Shown piece after piece: positions 23,033-29,688 of a stretch of DNA of 29,688 nucleotides. This stretch comes from an uncultured Roseburia sp. (GTDB taxonomy: Bacteria; Bacillota_A; Clostridia; Lachnospirales; Lachnospiraceae), in contig CAAEAE010000045.1 of assembly GCA_900753715.1 (NCBI GenBank), forward strand, positions 1-29,688. Direction: 5' to 3'. The position numbers and the translations under genes are program-made. Every line of letters begins with the position of its first letter. Within the stretch, counting starts at the first letter, position 1. The notes beneath the pieces are model-generated. The model did not search any database, was not told the DNA's origin, and saw nothing but the letters and a program-made list of their open reading frames with translations.

Positions 23033-24586
23033 TCATGATCCTCCTAACAAGCTGGTCACAGCACTGGAATTGCTCTGAAGCTTTGCCAGTGCAGTCTCCA
23101 TTTTGGAGAACTTGGAATACCACTTGTCTTCGTAATCATTCAGCTTATCTTCCAAGTCTTTGATCTTGCTTGTATAATCATCATAATCCGATTTCATCTT
23201 TTTGTCATCATAAAAATTACCGTAGGTACGATAACCTTCTACAGACTTGGAGAGATCACTCATTTTAGTATATAAATTCTTGAACATTCCAGAGAAAAAG
23301 CTTACGACCGTATCGGGATCACTGCTGATCATGCTCTTAAGCTTGTCTGCATTACCGGAGGTACTGGAGTCATCTGCATCTCCATTGATGTGGTAGGCAT
23401 TCTTCTCATTCTCCGCTGCGGTAAAGTAGCTCAGAGTCTCAATACCGAAATCGCTGAGATACATTTTCTTGCCGTTTACTTCCACACTGCCTGCCATGAT
23501 TTCTTTTAAGGCAGAGCTTACGGTAGACAGATTGCTGTCTCTGCGGAGCAGGGCATCCTTGATCTTGGTCTCATACTTCTCTACTTCGGTATCGGACATG
23601 GCATCCTTCTCATCATCGGTCAGAGGCTCATATCCTCTGGCGGAATCCGCATTATAAAGCTTATCCATCTCGTTGATCAGGGTATTATATTCCTTTAGGA
23701 AGCTCTTGATCATGTCGTAGATACCATCTACGTCATCCTGTGTGGTCAGGGTGATCTCTTCATCTGCTCCGGTCTCTTTCAGTGCTGTAATGGTCAGACC
23801 GTTGATGGAAAATACATTGGAGTTGCTGGTATAATCTGTGTTGTTCAGTGTGATCACAGAATCCTGTCCTTTGATATAGTTGGCATCTGTAATACCCAGC
23901 CCCTTCAGCAGGTCATCGGCACCGGTTCCGGTTGCCGTAATAGAGAAATTACCGGAATTGCCGGAGTCCTTTGCACTAATATAGAACCTCTGCTGGGTGG
24001 TATCGAAGTTTGCATTCAGTCCGGCTTCCTTCAATTTGGACAGTACATCAGAGATCGTGGTATCTTTGGTAATATTCAGGTCTACGCTTGTATCACCGTT
24101 CTTGATTTTAAGCGTTGTATCGTCTCCGGTGGTAATGCCGGCCACGGTGCTGCCATCACTGCCCTTGATCCCCAGATCAGACAATTTTGTCAATGCATTC
24201 AGCTTGGTATCCGCAGTGACATTATCCTTCAAGGTCAGCTTGCCACCGGTCATATAGGCGGTCTTGGCCAGCTGTGATACCTTGAGGTTCTGTACACCGG
24301 TCATTGCGCCATCACCGGTGATGACACTGACTGCATTGCTGTCGGATACTTTGGTCACTCTCTTGCTATATGCGGATTCAAAACGCATATTATTAACAAA
24401 CTTGGACTGCAGATTTTTAATCTTGGTATTCAGCTCTTTCCATGCGGTCTGTTTCCATTCCTGTTTGGTCTGTGCCTTTTTCGCATCGTCCACCTTGGTC
24501 TGCTTCGCAGACACCAGCTGCTGGATAATGCTCTCTGTGTCCATTCCGGAGATCAGTCCGGATAATCTCATTGTTGATGATGCCAT
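23033..24586 (-). CDS. fliD: Flagellar filament cap protein FliD (HAP2)
   Basis: A protein of 517 residues. The N-terminal MRLSGLISGMDTESIIQQLV is the FliD signature, followed by a coiled D0 helix (AKKAQTKQEWKQTAWKELN), flagellin hook IN-type repeats in the middle (for example VFSINGLTITALKETGADE), and a C-terminal helical region (YTSKIKDLEDKLNDYEDKWY, then FSKMETALAKLQ and a short Ser-rich end). FliD forms the pentameric or hexameric cap that promotes flagellin assembly. Length is within the usual range (about 450-700). The start follows TAGGAGGATACCAAT. It lies 12 bases after flaG and 1 base before fliS, in one operon driven by the sigma-28-like promoter before flaG. Confidence 0.96.
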   Translation of the reverse strand: MASSTMRLSGLISGMDTESIIQQLVSAKQTKVDDAKKAQTKQEWKQTAWKELNTKIKNLQSKFVNNMRFESAYSKRVTKVSDSNAVSVITGDGAMTGVQNLKVSQLAKTAYMTGGKLTLKDNVTADTKLNALTKLSDLGIKGSDGSTVAGITTGDDTTLKIKNGDTSVDLNITKDTTISDVLSKLKEAGLNANFDTTQQRFYISAKDSGNSGNFSITATGTGADDLLKGLGITDANYIKGQDSVITLNNTDYTSNSNVFSINGLTITALKETGADEEITLTTQDDVDGIYDMIKSFLKEYNTLINEMDKLYNADSARGYEPLTDDEKDAMSDTEVEKYETKIKDALLRRDSNLSTVSSALKEIMAGSVEVNGKKMYLSDFGIETLSYFTAAENEKNAYHINGDADDSSTSGNADKLKSMISSDPDTVVSFFSGMFKNLYTKMSDLSKSVEGYRTYGNFYDDKKMKSDYDDYTSKIKDLEDKLNDYEDKWYSKFSKMETALAKLQSNSSAVTSLLGGS

Positions 24587-24598
24587 ATTGGTATCCTC

Positions 24599-25051
24599 CT
24601 ATCTCTTCTCATCCACCAGGATGCCTGCCATCTCCCATACTTTGGCGATCATGTCCAGAGTCTTCTCAGGTGGAAGCTCTTTGATGACTTTCTTGGTATC
24701 CTTGTCTATGATTTTGATCGTGATGCGGTTTGTCGCCTCATGAATACCGAAAACAGCTTCTGAATGGGACATCATGTTCTTATTCAGCTTCTCTACTGCT
24801 TTCTTGATCTGCTCGTTGGTCACCTGCTGTTGCTGTTCGCTATTAGCATCGGCAGAAGTATTATTCTGATCCTTGCTCTGCGCATTTTCAACAACTGCGG
24901 TGGTCTGGTCAAGTTTATCTGCTGCATTTACATTGGCAGGATTGTATTCTGAGGGATTCTCCTCTGTCGTTACTTTTGTCACAGTGTTCCTGGCAGCGGC
25001 TGTGTTCTGTGCCTGCACTGTCATGACACTGGAAATCGGTTCTATGGTCAT
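24599..25051 (-). CDS. flaG: FlaG-family flagellar protein
   Basis: A protein of 150 residues. The N-terminal 75 are low-complexity and rich in Asn, Gln, Thr and Ala. The conserved FlaG domain follows (IKKAVEKLNKNMMSHSE, FGIHEATNRITIKIIDKDT, KKVIKELPPEKTLDMIAKVWE). FlaG influences filament length and lies before fliD in many bacteria. The start is the ATG at 25049-25051, after GGAGGTGACCATT; a 15-codon longer form would cover the leader hairpin and is rejected. Upstream are a sigma-28-like promoter and a GGA-loop hairpin much like those of fliC, so flaG and the downstream fliD-fliS genes may share CsrA/FliW control. The NQ-rich N-terminus is longer than in short FlaG proteins of about 110-120 residues. 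Confidence 0.9.
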   Translation of the reverse strand: MTIEPISSVMTVQAQNTAAARNTVTKVTTEENPSEYNPANVNAADKLDQTTAVVENAQSKDQNNTSADANSEQQQQVTNEQIKKAVEKLNKNMMSHSEAVFGIHEATNRITIKIIDKDTKKVIKELPPEKTLDMIAKVWEMAGILVDEKR

Positions 25052-25059
25052 AATGGTCA

Positions 25060-25094
25060 CCTCCGTGTGATAAACAGGCGCCTTCCGTGGGCGC
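25060..25094 (-). promoter_or_regulatory. Putative CsrA-binding leader hairpin and Shine-Dalgarno of flaG
   Basis: In the mRNA, GCGCC and GGCGC (25094-25090 and 25082-25078) form a stem with 7-nt loop CACGGAA exposing GGA. The Shine-Dalgarno region reads CACGGAGGTG, a second GGA, 22 nt downstream of the loop GGA. The sequence CACGGA occurs at both sites. This copies the layout of the fliC leader (19171-19204). Role inferred from the Bacillus FliW-CsrA-Hag model. Confidence 0.5.
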
Positions 25095-25117
25095 ACGACC
25101 TTGCTTCTCTAAGGACT

Positions 25118-25144
25118 GTATCGGTAAATTCTCCCGAAAAATTA
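25118..25144 (-). promoter_or_regulatory. Sigma-28-type promoter of flaG-fliD-fliS
   Basis: On the minus strand TAAT (25141-25144) is followed after 15 bases by ACCGATAC (25118-25125), close to the flagellar consensus and to the fliC promoter (TTAA-N15-TCCGATAT). The predicted start near 25110 gives a leader of about 60 nt that contains the GGA-loop hairpin. The -35 slightly overlaps the terminator hairpin of the preceding Rpn-type gene. Confidence 0.55.
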
Positions 25145-25174
25145 ATAGGAGATGCAAAAATTTGCACCTCCTAT
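25145..25174 (-). terminator. Hairpin after the Rpn-type gene
   Basis: A 14-bp stem (ATAGGAGGTGCAAA with TTTGCATCTCCTAT, one G-U pair) with a 2-nt apex, then TTAATTTTTC in the minus direction. It lies 27 bases after the stop of the Rpn-type gene and just before the flaG promoter, so it insulates the flaG operon. Confidence 0.65.
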
Positions 25175-25200
25175 GCCTAATTTCCTAATTTTTCTATTTT

Positions 25201-26136
25201 CTAATTCCAATACAGGTTCATATTCTCTGTAACGCTTTCTTCTGACAGTTGAAATCGAGTCTTTACTTTCTCAGCCGTAGTATTATAATCCGCCCCCAAT
25301 TCAATGCATGTTATGATCAATGCCTTAATACCACTCTGCCGTTCCTCCTGTCTTCCTTCTTGTCTTCCTTCTTGTCTTCCTTCTTGTCTCCCTTCGCGCT
25401 TTCCCATCCTTACATATTGCTCAAATAATTCACACATAGTGATCTCATCCTCCTCTCTGATATTCATTTCCTTTAAAATAGCAGATTCTGTTGTGGAATC
25501 CTCTTCACCGGATAATACATTGATCATTCTGATCAATGCCGCTTTGTGTACCACCTTCTGGTCGGAACGAAGATTATTGCCCTCTGCCAGATAATCCAAC
25601 ACAATTCTCATATCGCTGTGAAATCTCTCCCGCACCTCTTGGGGCAGGTAACGCATTTCCCAGATATGTACCTTGATATCATCCACATATTTTCGAAGTT
25701 CTTCCGGCACTTTTCCACAGCATAATTCATGGATTCCCGGTTGTTTCTCCCAATGCTCCCTTCCCCAGTATAGTATCATTTCTATAATAGGGAATGTATC
25801 TATTGTTTTTCCTTCATACTGCTCCCTGTATCCCCCTCCGGTATAACCAGCCTTACGCAATACGATTTTAGCATCCGTGGTTGTCTGGTTGGCAATCATA
25901 TATTGTGCCCTGATCCGTTCCCCTGCCATCTCGTATTTCACCACATCCTGTAACTGGTTTCGCAGCCTGTTTTCTCCGCTCGTATAAATACTTTCCGTCG
26001 GTGCCGGCATTAGATTTTCTTTGGTCACAACAAGCTTTCCATTATGCAGCAACGCATTAATAATGTCTGCAGCAACATCTGGAAATGTCTCGAAATTCTT
26101 TGTAACAAGGTCATTTTTCTCTCTGTTTTCCCTCAT
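25201..26136 (-). CDS. Rpn/PD-(D/E)XK nuclease family putative transposase
   Basis: A protein of 311 residues. The pattern DVAADIINALLHNGKLVV, YEMAGERIRAQYMIANQTT, YREQYEGKTIDTFPIIEMILYWG, LCCGKVPEELRKYVDDIKVHI and LSGEEDSTTESAILKEM matches the family annotated as Rpn recombination-promoting nucleases or PF12784-type putative transposases in gut Firmicutes. Four GRQE units near residue 255 come from a 12-bp DNA repeat. A C-terminal helical tail follows. The start is the ATG at 26134-26136, with AAGGGAGAAAA; an upstream GTG start is less likely. It sits between csrA and flaG with its own promoter (26317-26345) and terminator (25145-25174), so it looks like an independent insertion in the flagellar cluster. 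Expected activity is Mg-dependent DNA cleavage. Confidence 0.8.
   Translation of the reverse strand: MRENREKNDLVTKNFETFPDVAADIINALLHNGKLVVTKENLMPAPTESIYTSGENRLRNQLQDVVKYEMAGERIRAQYMIANQTTTDAKIVLRKAGYTGGGYREQYEGKTIDTFPIIEMILYWGREHWEKQPGIHELCCGKVPEELRKYVDDIKVHIWEMRYLPQEVRERFHSDMRIVLDYLAEGNNLRSDQKVVHKAALIRMINVLSGEEDSTTESAILKEMNIREEDEITMCELFEQYVRMGKREGRQEGRQEGRQEGRQEERQSGIKALIITCIELGADYNTTAEKVKTRFQLSEESVTENMNLYWN
25351..25398 (-). repeat. 12-bp in-frame tandem repeat (about 4 units)
   Basis: Three exact copies of tcttccttcttg (25351-25386) are followed by a diverged fourth (25387-25398), coding for GRQE on the minus strand. The length is a multiple of three, so slippage changes copy number without shifting frame. 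Confidence 0.9.
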
Positions 26137-26316
26137 TTTTTCTCCCTTAAGCACACTAAACTTACCTAAGCAGGAAAAACTGAAACCGTTCCATGCACTA
26201 TTTCCCTTTCCGCCTGCTTATGTTTTGTCATTTTGTTTGAATTCTTGGCGAAAAGCCCGAAATACACACAAAAGATATTGTCAGAAATTGTCATAAAGAA
26301 TTCTTTAGATGTTGTA

Positions 26317-26345
26317 ACTATAGCATAACCCTATCGTCTTTTCAA
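26317..26345 (-). promoter_or_regulatory. Sigma-A-type promoter of the Rpn-type gene
   Basis: On the minus strand TTGAAA (26340-26345) and TATAGT (26317-26322) are separated by exactly 17 bases. The predicted start near 26310 gives a leader of about 175 nt. Apart from a repeated TGACAAT motif I see no named structure in the leader (26137-26316). Confidence 0.65.
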
Positions 26346-26420
26346 GTTCTTTTTTCCGGAGGTGTATCAATGCGTATATTTGCAATTTCAGGAAAATGTG
26401 CCCTTATTTTTCAACAATGG

Positions 26421-26450
26421 ATAAAAGCTCCGGATTTATGCATCCAGAGC
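26421..26450 (-). terminator. Terminator after csrA
   Basis: In the minus direction GCTCTGGAT and ATCCGGAGC form a 9-bp stem (one G-U pair) with a 6-nt loop, followed by TTTTATCC. It lies 28 bases after the csrA stop and ends the flgK-flgL-fliW-csrA transcript. With the promoter at 26317-26345 it makes up the 26137-26478 gap. Confidence 0.7.
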
Positions 26451-26478
26451 CTCTTTCGTTTCCTAATTTTATTTCATT

Positions 26479-26697
26479 TTACCCCAGCAGATTCTTCAAT
26501 GCAGCCATGCCTTCGGCATCCACAGATGCTTTGTTGGCTTCCTGGATCTGAAGGTAGACTTCCTTGCGGTAGATGGGCACTTCCTTGGGGGCGGTGATGC
26601 CGATCTTGACCTGATCGCCTTTGACCTCCAGAACGGTGATCTCGATGTCGTTGTTAATGACGATTGCTTCGTTCTTTTTACGGGACAATGCCAGCAT
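26479..26697 (-). CDS. csrA: Translational regulator CsrA
   Basis: A protein of 72 residues starting MLALSRKKNEAIVINNDIEI, the classic CsrA beginning, followed by VKIGITAPKEVPIYRKEVY. Family length in Firmicutes is about 70-75. CsrA homodimers bind GGA motifs in mRNA leaders and block ribosome access. In flagellated Gram-positives the main target is flagellin mRNA, with FliW as antagonist. The start is the ATG at 26695-26697, one base after the fliW stop; an upstream GTG would add three residues and overlap that stop. fliW-csrA adjacency is the usual arrangement. Candidate targets in the window are the fliC and flaG leaders. Confidence 0.97.
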   Translation of the reverse strand: MLALSRKKNEAIVINNDIEITVLEVKGDQVKIGITAPKEVPIYRKEVYLQIQEANKASVDAEGMAALKNLLG

Positions 26698-26698
26698 C

Positions 26699-27157
26699 TT
26701 ACTCACCCGCCTTTCCGGATTTCAGGATATCATATACCGGATATTTTACCGGATATTTGTCTCCCTCGAGGATGATCTGGCAGGCCTTGCGTTCCTCTAC
26801 GTTGATCACAAAAGGTCCCTGCAGATTTACGGTCATCTTCGTCAGGTCTGCAGGCACAGTCACAGTGACCATGACCAGAATATTCTCCGGAGTCAGGTTA
26901 CCGACACCGGTAAGCAGTTCATCATCCACTTCCGGATCATACTCCGGGTTGACCAACAGCGGGTCCATGACAGGCATGGCGAATCCGGGCTCTTCCAGAG
27001 ACTGTAAATAGCGGATTCCAACGCTGCTGCCCTTTTCCTCATCATGAAGCATTGTAAAACGTTTCAACTCCGGGAATCCGATAATGCCCTTATCAAAAGT
27101 GATGATCTTGTCATCCGCAATCTCAACTTCTCCAAAAAATTTCGTATTGATCTTCAT
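26699..27157 (-). CDS. fliW: Flagellar assembly factor FliW
   Basis: A protein of 152 residues with the FliW pattern: INTKFFGEVEIADDKIITF, KGIIGFPELKRFTMLHD, LQSLEEPGFAMPVMDPLLV, NILVMVTVTVP, MTVNLQGPFVINVEERKACQ. FliW binds flagellin when it accumulates in the cytoplasm; when flagellin is secreted, free FliW binds CsrA and relieves repression of flagellin translation. Length is normal. It lies 32 bases after flgL and one base before csrA, so all three are likely co-transcribed with flgK. The Shine-Dalgarno is modest (AAAGGCGTGGG). Confidence 0.96.
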   Translation of the reverse strand: MKINTKFFGEVEIADDKIITFDKGIIGFPELKRFTMLHDEEKGSSVGIRYLQSLEEPGFAMPVMDPLLVNPEYDPEVDDELLTGVGNLTPENILVMVTVTVPADLTKMTVNLQGPFVINVEERKACQIILEGDKYPVKYPVYDILKSGKAGE

Positions 27158-27189
27158 AAAATACCCACGCCTTTCCGTAACCTGTTCTC

Positions 27190-28782
27190 CTAGATAAAAT
27201 TCAACAGTGTCGTCTGCATGACTTTACCGGTAGCCATCAGTGCTGCTTCATAGGTCATTTCTGCGCTCTTCAGATTAATGGCAGTCTCCGTGACATCAAT
27301 ATCCTCGTTTTCACTCTTCAGTGTCTCAAAAGTGGTCTTCTGGCTCTTCATACGATTGTCGATCAGTTCCAGTTTGCTGCTTCTGGTACCACAGTTGGTG
27401 ATGCAGAGATTGGCATCATCCAGATATCCCTGGAAGGTGTTAATACCGCTTTCAAACATCTTCTGGCTTTTATCTTTTGCCAGCGTCAGAGCTTTTTCCA
27501 CTGCCTCCATCTGCTGGGACAGCGTCTTCAGATCATTTTCATCTGTGGTATTCTCCTGCAGGCCTTCGAGTCTGGACTTGACTGTCTCGAGGTCGATCAC
27601 ATCCTGCATGGCCTGTACCAGGTCATCCACGGCACGGCCGATGCCATGCTGGAAGCACTCATCCGCAGTGGAGTTCACACGGATCGTCTGATTAAATCCC
27701 ACATCATATTCAATGACCTGTTTCTCAATATTTCCCTTGAGATAATCCTGATTATATTTTGTCTCTTTCCCGTCGGTATCCGTACTGGTACATGCGAAAT
27801 AATGCTCGGGTCTCAAATCTCCTTTGACCCAGTGATCCTTCTGATAGGTTACCTGGATCTCACCCTGGTCTGCCTCAGGAATCGTAGGATCATTTTTGCA
27901 TGCCATCAGCGTTTCATAGCGGTTCTTTCCCAGCAGGATCTCACCGGTATCCGACACATACACAATATCATCATCACCTAAATTACTATAGGGATCCTCC
28001 GTAGAAGTAGCCTGCCTGATCTGGGGATTGCCGTTTGCATCCGGCCATGACGCTTCTTTATAGGTATAAGAGCCATCTGCCTGCACTTTCTTCTCCCAGA
28101 AAGAGATCTTAGGGGCCGCAGCCGGTGTTGCATTTTTGCCTCTGCAGTCATCATAAGCCAGCTGGATGCGGTATACATCCGTAGATTTGATGTCCTGCTC
28201 TGTAATCTTACTGTTATCAGCATTATTAAAGTTTGCAGCGGTAATATCCAACAGTTTTCCGGTATCTACCTTGGTCATTTTGGTAATGGCATTGCTATCC
28301 AGCTGCTCAGTGATATCATATTTGGTATTGTACTCTTTATCAAAGCTCAGAGAAGTATCGGTACGGTAACCGGTAAACACATAACGTCCCGCATAGTCCG
28401 CATCCCCGGTGCTGTATACTTCTTCTCCCAGTGCTTTCAGCTGTTCCAGAATGATCTGGCGGTCTTCTGACTTCAGGTCTCCGTTGGAGCCTTTGGTGCA
28501 CTGTTTGATCATATTCGTCATGATCTCTGTCAGATTTTTCAGTGCATCCTCGGTGACATCCAGCCAGCTCTCCGCATCCGGAATATTTTTGCTGTAATAC
28601 TGTGTTACCTCGGTCACATTGCTACGCAGACGCAGGGCACGGATGGATACTACAGGATCATCGGAAGGACGGCTGACCTTCTTTTGTGTAGACATCTGGG
28701 TGCTCAGCTTGTCCTGATATACTTTATTTGTATTGATATTGGACAGATTATTACGCTGCATGATCTTGTTCGTGATTCGCAT
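27190..28782 (-). CDS. flgL: Hook-filament junction protein FlgL (HAP3), long form
   Basis: A protein of 530 residues. The N-terminal D0/D1 (MRITNKIMQRNNLSNINTNK, MSTQKKVSRPSDDPVVSIRA, SWLDVTEDALKNLTEIM) and the C-terminal helices (SRLEGLQENTTDEN, YEAALMATGKVMQTTLL) are typical FlgL. Classical FlgL proteins are about 300-320 residues; the extra 200 lie in a central variable part (about 150-380) containing acidic, Tyr-rich sequence, presumably an enlarged exposed domain. It connects the hook to the filament together with FlgK. The start follows CAGGGAGAAA. It is separated from flgK by a 208-base gap filled with a structured element. Confidence 0.93.
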   Translation of the reverse strand: MRITNKIMQRNNLSNINTNKVYQDKLSTQMSTQKKVSRPSDDPVVSIRALRLRSNVTEVTQYYSKNIPDAESWLDVTEDALKNLTEIMTNMIKQCTKGSNGDLKSEDRQIILEQLKALGEEVYSTGDADYAGRYVFTGYRTDTSLSFDKEYNTKYDITEQLDSNAITKMTKVDTGKLLDITAANFNNADNSKITEQDIKSTDVYRIQLAYDDCRGKNATPAAAPKISFWEKKVQADGSYTYKEASWPDANGNPQIRQATSTEDPYSNLGDDDIVYVSDTGEILLGKNRYETLMACKNDPTIPEADQGEIQVTYQKDHWVKGDLRPEHYFACTSTDTDGKETKYNQDYLKGNIEKQVIEYDVGFNQTIRVNSTADECFQHGIGRAVDDLVQAMQDVIDLETVKSRLEGLQENTTDENDLKTLSQQMEAVEKALTLAKDKSQKMFESGINTFQGYLDDANLCITNCGTRSSKLELIDNRMKSQKTTFETLKSENEDIDVTETAINLKSAEMTYEAALMATGKVMQTTLLNFI

Positions 28783-28809
28783 TTTCTCCCTGACTATTCA
28801 AGATCCTGA

Positions 28810-28976
28810 GAATCAGAATAACTGGTACGTTATGCTTGCATATAAGTAACAGTTTTCTGATTCGAATGGTGACTCGAATAGAGTCACCACCACACACGTG
28901 AGCAAAATTAGCTGCGTAGCAGCGAGAAAGCACGGATACGTGCGATTTTGTGAACGTATGTGGGGATCCGAATAGT
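28810..28976 (-). repeat. Multi-hairpin intergenic element between flgK and flgL
   Basis: Four inverted repeats lie in about 155 nt. (1) 28810-28824 with 28850-28863: GAATCAGAA..ACTG arms with one bulge. (2) 28868-28888: perfect GGTGACTC/GAGTCACC with 5-nt loop. (3) 28890-28908 with 28945-28963: a long outer stem, 16 of 19 pairs. Inside it are two perfect small hairpins, 28911-28923 (GCTGC/GCAGC) and 28930-28943 (GCACG/CGTGC), giving a three-way junction. Near-direct repeats flank arms 2-3 (GATTCGAATGGT at 28859, GATCCGAATAGT at 28965). No T run follows, so it is not a simple terminator. It may be a MITE/REP-like element or a structured RNA. Confidence 0.7.
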
Positions 28977-28990
28977 TCTCTCCTTTCTAA

Positions 28991-29688
28991 CTAGACTCCG
29001 GTCTCCAGGATCAGTCTGTCATAAATTTCTGTCAGGGTCTGGATCATCTTGGAAGCCAGATTGTATCCGTTCTGGTATTTCACCAGGTTTACCGCTTCTT
29101 CATCCTCATCAACACCGGAGATGGAAATTCTCTGATTATCGATAGTAGCGGAGATATCCTTAAAGCTTGCATAAAAGGTATTTGCTCTGGAAGCGTTCAA
29201 AGCCACATCCGACAGAATACACTGTAAAAATTCGGAGGCATTACATCCGCGGAAGCTCATCTGGGTCTTATCCGTTGCCAGATTCTTCAGATCATTCAAC
29301 AGGTCATTCTGTTCCACGCCATCTGCCGCATCATAACGGTTGGCCATCATGCTGGGATCCTGTTCCATGGCATCCAGGATATCGAAATTTTTCGCCGTCA
29401 GACGATAGTAGCTGTCATCATTGACTTTGACCGTAACTTTGCTGCCTGCTGTCTTATCCTGCTTGTCGTATCTCTTGGTATTGTCATCCAGCCCGAACTG
29501 CCCGCCGCCGGTCGCCTGATTGCCAGTGAACATCTTCACGCCGGGATCTCCGTTGCCACTGTAGCCGGAAGTCAGAATATCATTGAATTTCTGTGAAAAG
29601 GTACGGATCCACTCATTCATCTGGTTCATATAATAAGGAATTCCCTGATAGGACAGGCTGGTACCGATCTCTGCCTTTTTCCCTACAC
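28991..29688 (-). CDS. flgK: Hook-associated protein FlgK (HAP1), C-terminal part
   Basis: The open frame runs into the right edge; about 232 C-terminal residues are visible. The ending SISGVDEDEEAVNLVKYQNGYNLASKMIQTLTEIYDRLI is the conserved FlgK C-terminal D0/D1 helix pair, with LTAKNFDILDAMEQDPSMMA and NALFN-like ASEFLQCILSDVALNASRAN before it. FlgK is the first hook-filament junction protein and is exported with FlgL. The start is outside the window, so its promoter cannot be judged. The gene is followed by the structured intergenic element and flgL. Confidence 0.93.
   Translation of the reverse strand, partial: VGKKAEIGTSLSYQGIPYYMNQMNEWIRTFSQKFNDILTSGYSGNGDPGVKMFTGNQATGGGQFGLDDNTKRYDKQDKTAGSKVTVKVNDDSYYRLTAKNFDILDAMEQDPSMMANRYDAADGVEQNDLLNDLKNLATDKTQMSFRGCNASEFLQCILSDVALNASRANTFYASFKDISATIDNQRISISGVDEDEEAVNLVKYQNGYNLASKMIQTLTEIYDRLILETGV

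Noticed and set aside
25351..25398. CRISPR-like short repeats
   Set aside because: The units are 12 bp, contiguous without spacers, and in frame within a coding sequence.
26137..26316. Riboswitch or T-box in the long leader of the Rpn-type gene
   Set aside because: No T-box sequence, no recognisable aptamer core and no terminator/antiterminator pair seen.
28868..28888. GGTGACTC hairpin as an intrinsic terminator between flgK and flgL
   Set aside because: The stem is strong but no T run follows in the minus direction, so termination is unlikely.
1..29688. tRNA, rRNA, CRISPR array, insertion sequence with terminal repeats, or replication origin
   Set aside because: Looked for on both strands by eye; no cloverleaf with conserved T-arm sequence, no rRNA segment, no DDE transposase and no DnaA-box cluster was recognised.

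Overview
The window looks like a motile, low-GC Gram-positive anaerobe, most likely a Lachnospiraceae member (Roseburia/Agathobacter-like). The support is the flagellin sequence, the FliW-CsrA pair beside flgK-flgL, the AAA/DUF4143 ATPase, Rpn-family proteins and AGGAGG-type ribosome sites. No 16S or marker gene is present, so the genus is a guess. Every supported gene is on the minus strand, so transcription runs from high to low coordinates; the plus-strand reading frames look like antisense shadows.

Region A (about 29688 down to 22121) is a late flagellar cluster: flgK (partial), flgL, fliW, csrA, then an inserted Rpn-type gene with its own promoter and terminator, then flaG, fliD, fliS and a fliT/flgN-like chaperone. 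A sigma-28-like promoter precedes flaG. A multi-hairpin element of about 150 nt fills the flgK-flgL gap.

Region B (about 22100 to 19430) is a patch of accessory and decaying DNA: an AAA/DUF4143 ATPase that appears to have lost its internal winged-helix segment, a flagellin pseudogene with a CAG-to-TAG nonsense change near its C-terminus, and a small basic protein of uncertain family.

Region C (about 19380 to 1) is the major flagellin gene with a sigma-28-like promoter and a long leader, followed by a long sugar/flagellin-modification locus. In transcription order it holds a GT2 glycosyltransferase, a second GT2 with a methyltransferase-like tail, a NeuB-type synthase without the SAF domain, a HAD phosphatase-GmhA isomerase fusion, a ThDP carboligase-like enzyme, a polysaccharide pyruvyl transferase-like protein, an FkbM methyltransferase, a radical SAM protein, an SDR epimerase/reductase, a second radical SAM protein, a HAD-like pair, an Rpn remnant, rfbF and rfbH (partial). 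The likely role is building and attaching an unusual acidic and/or branched deoxysugar glycan to flagellin.

Two themes stand out. First, six of the seven consecutive genes between 1894 and 10357 carry the same small Rossmann-like module (hydrophobic-[Y/W]-G-x-G ... D ... G-x-x-[V/P] ...), joined to very different catalytic domains. This suggests a modular pathway acting on a common ligand. Second, fliC and flaG each have a 5-6 bp leader hairpin with GGA in its loop, about 20 nt upstream of a GGA-containing Shine-Dalgarno. With csrA and fliW in the same window, this matches the known FliW-CsrA-flagellin homeostasis circuit and suggests it extends to the flaG-fliD-fliS operon.
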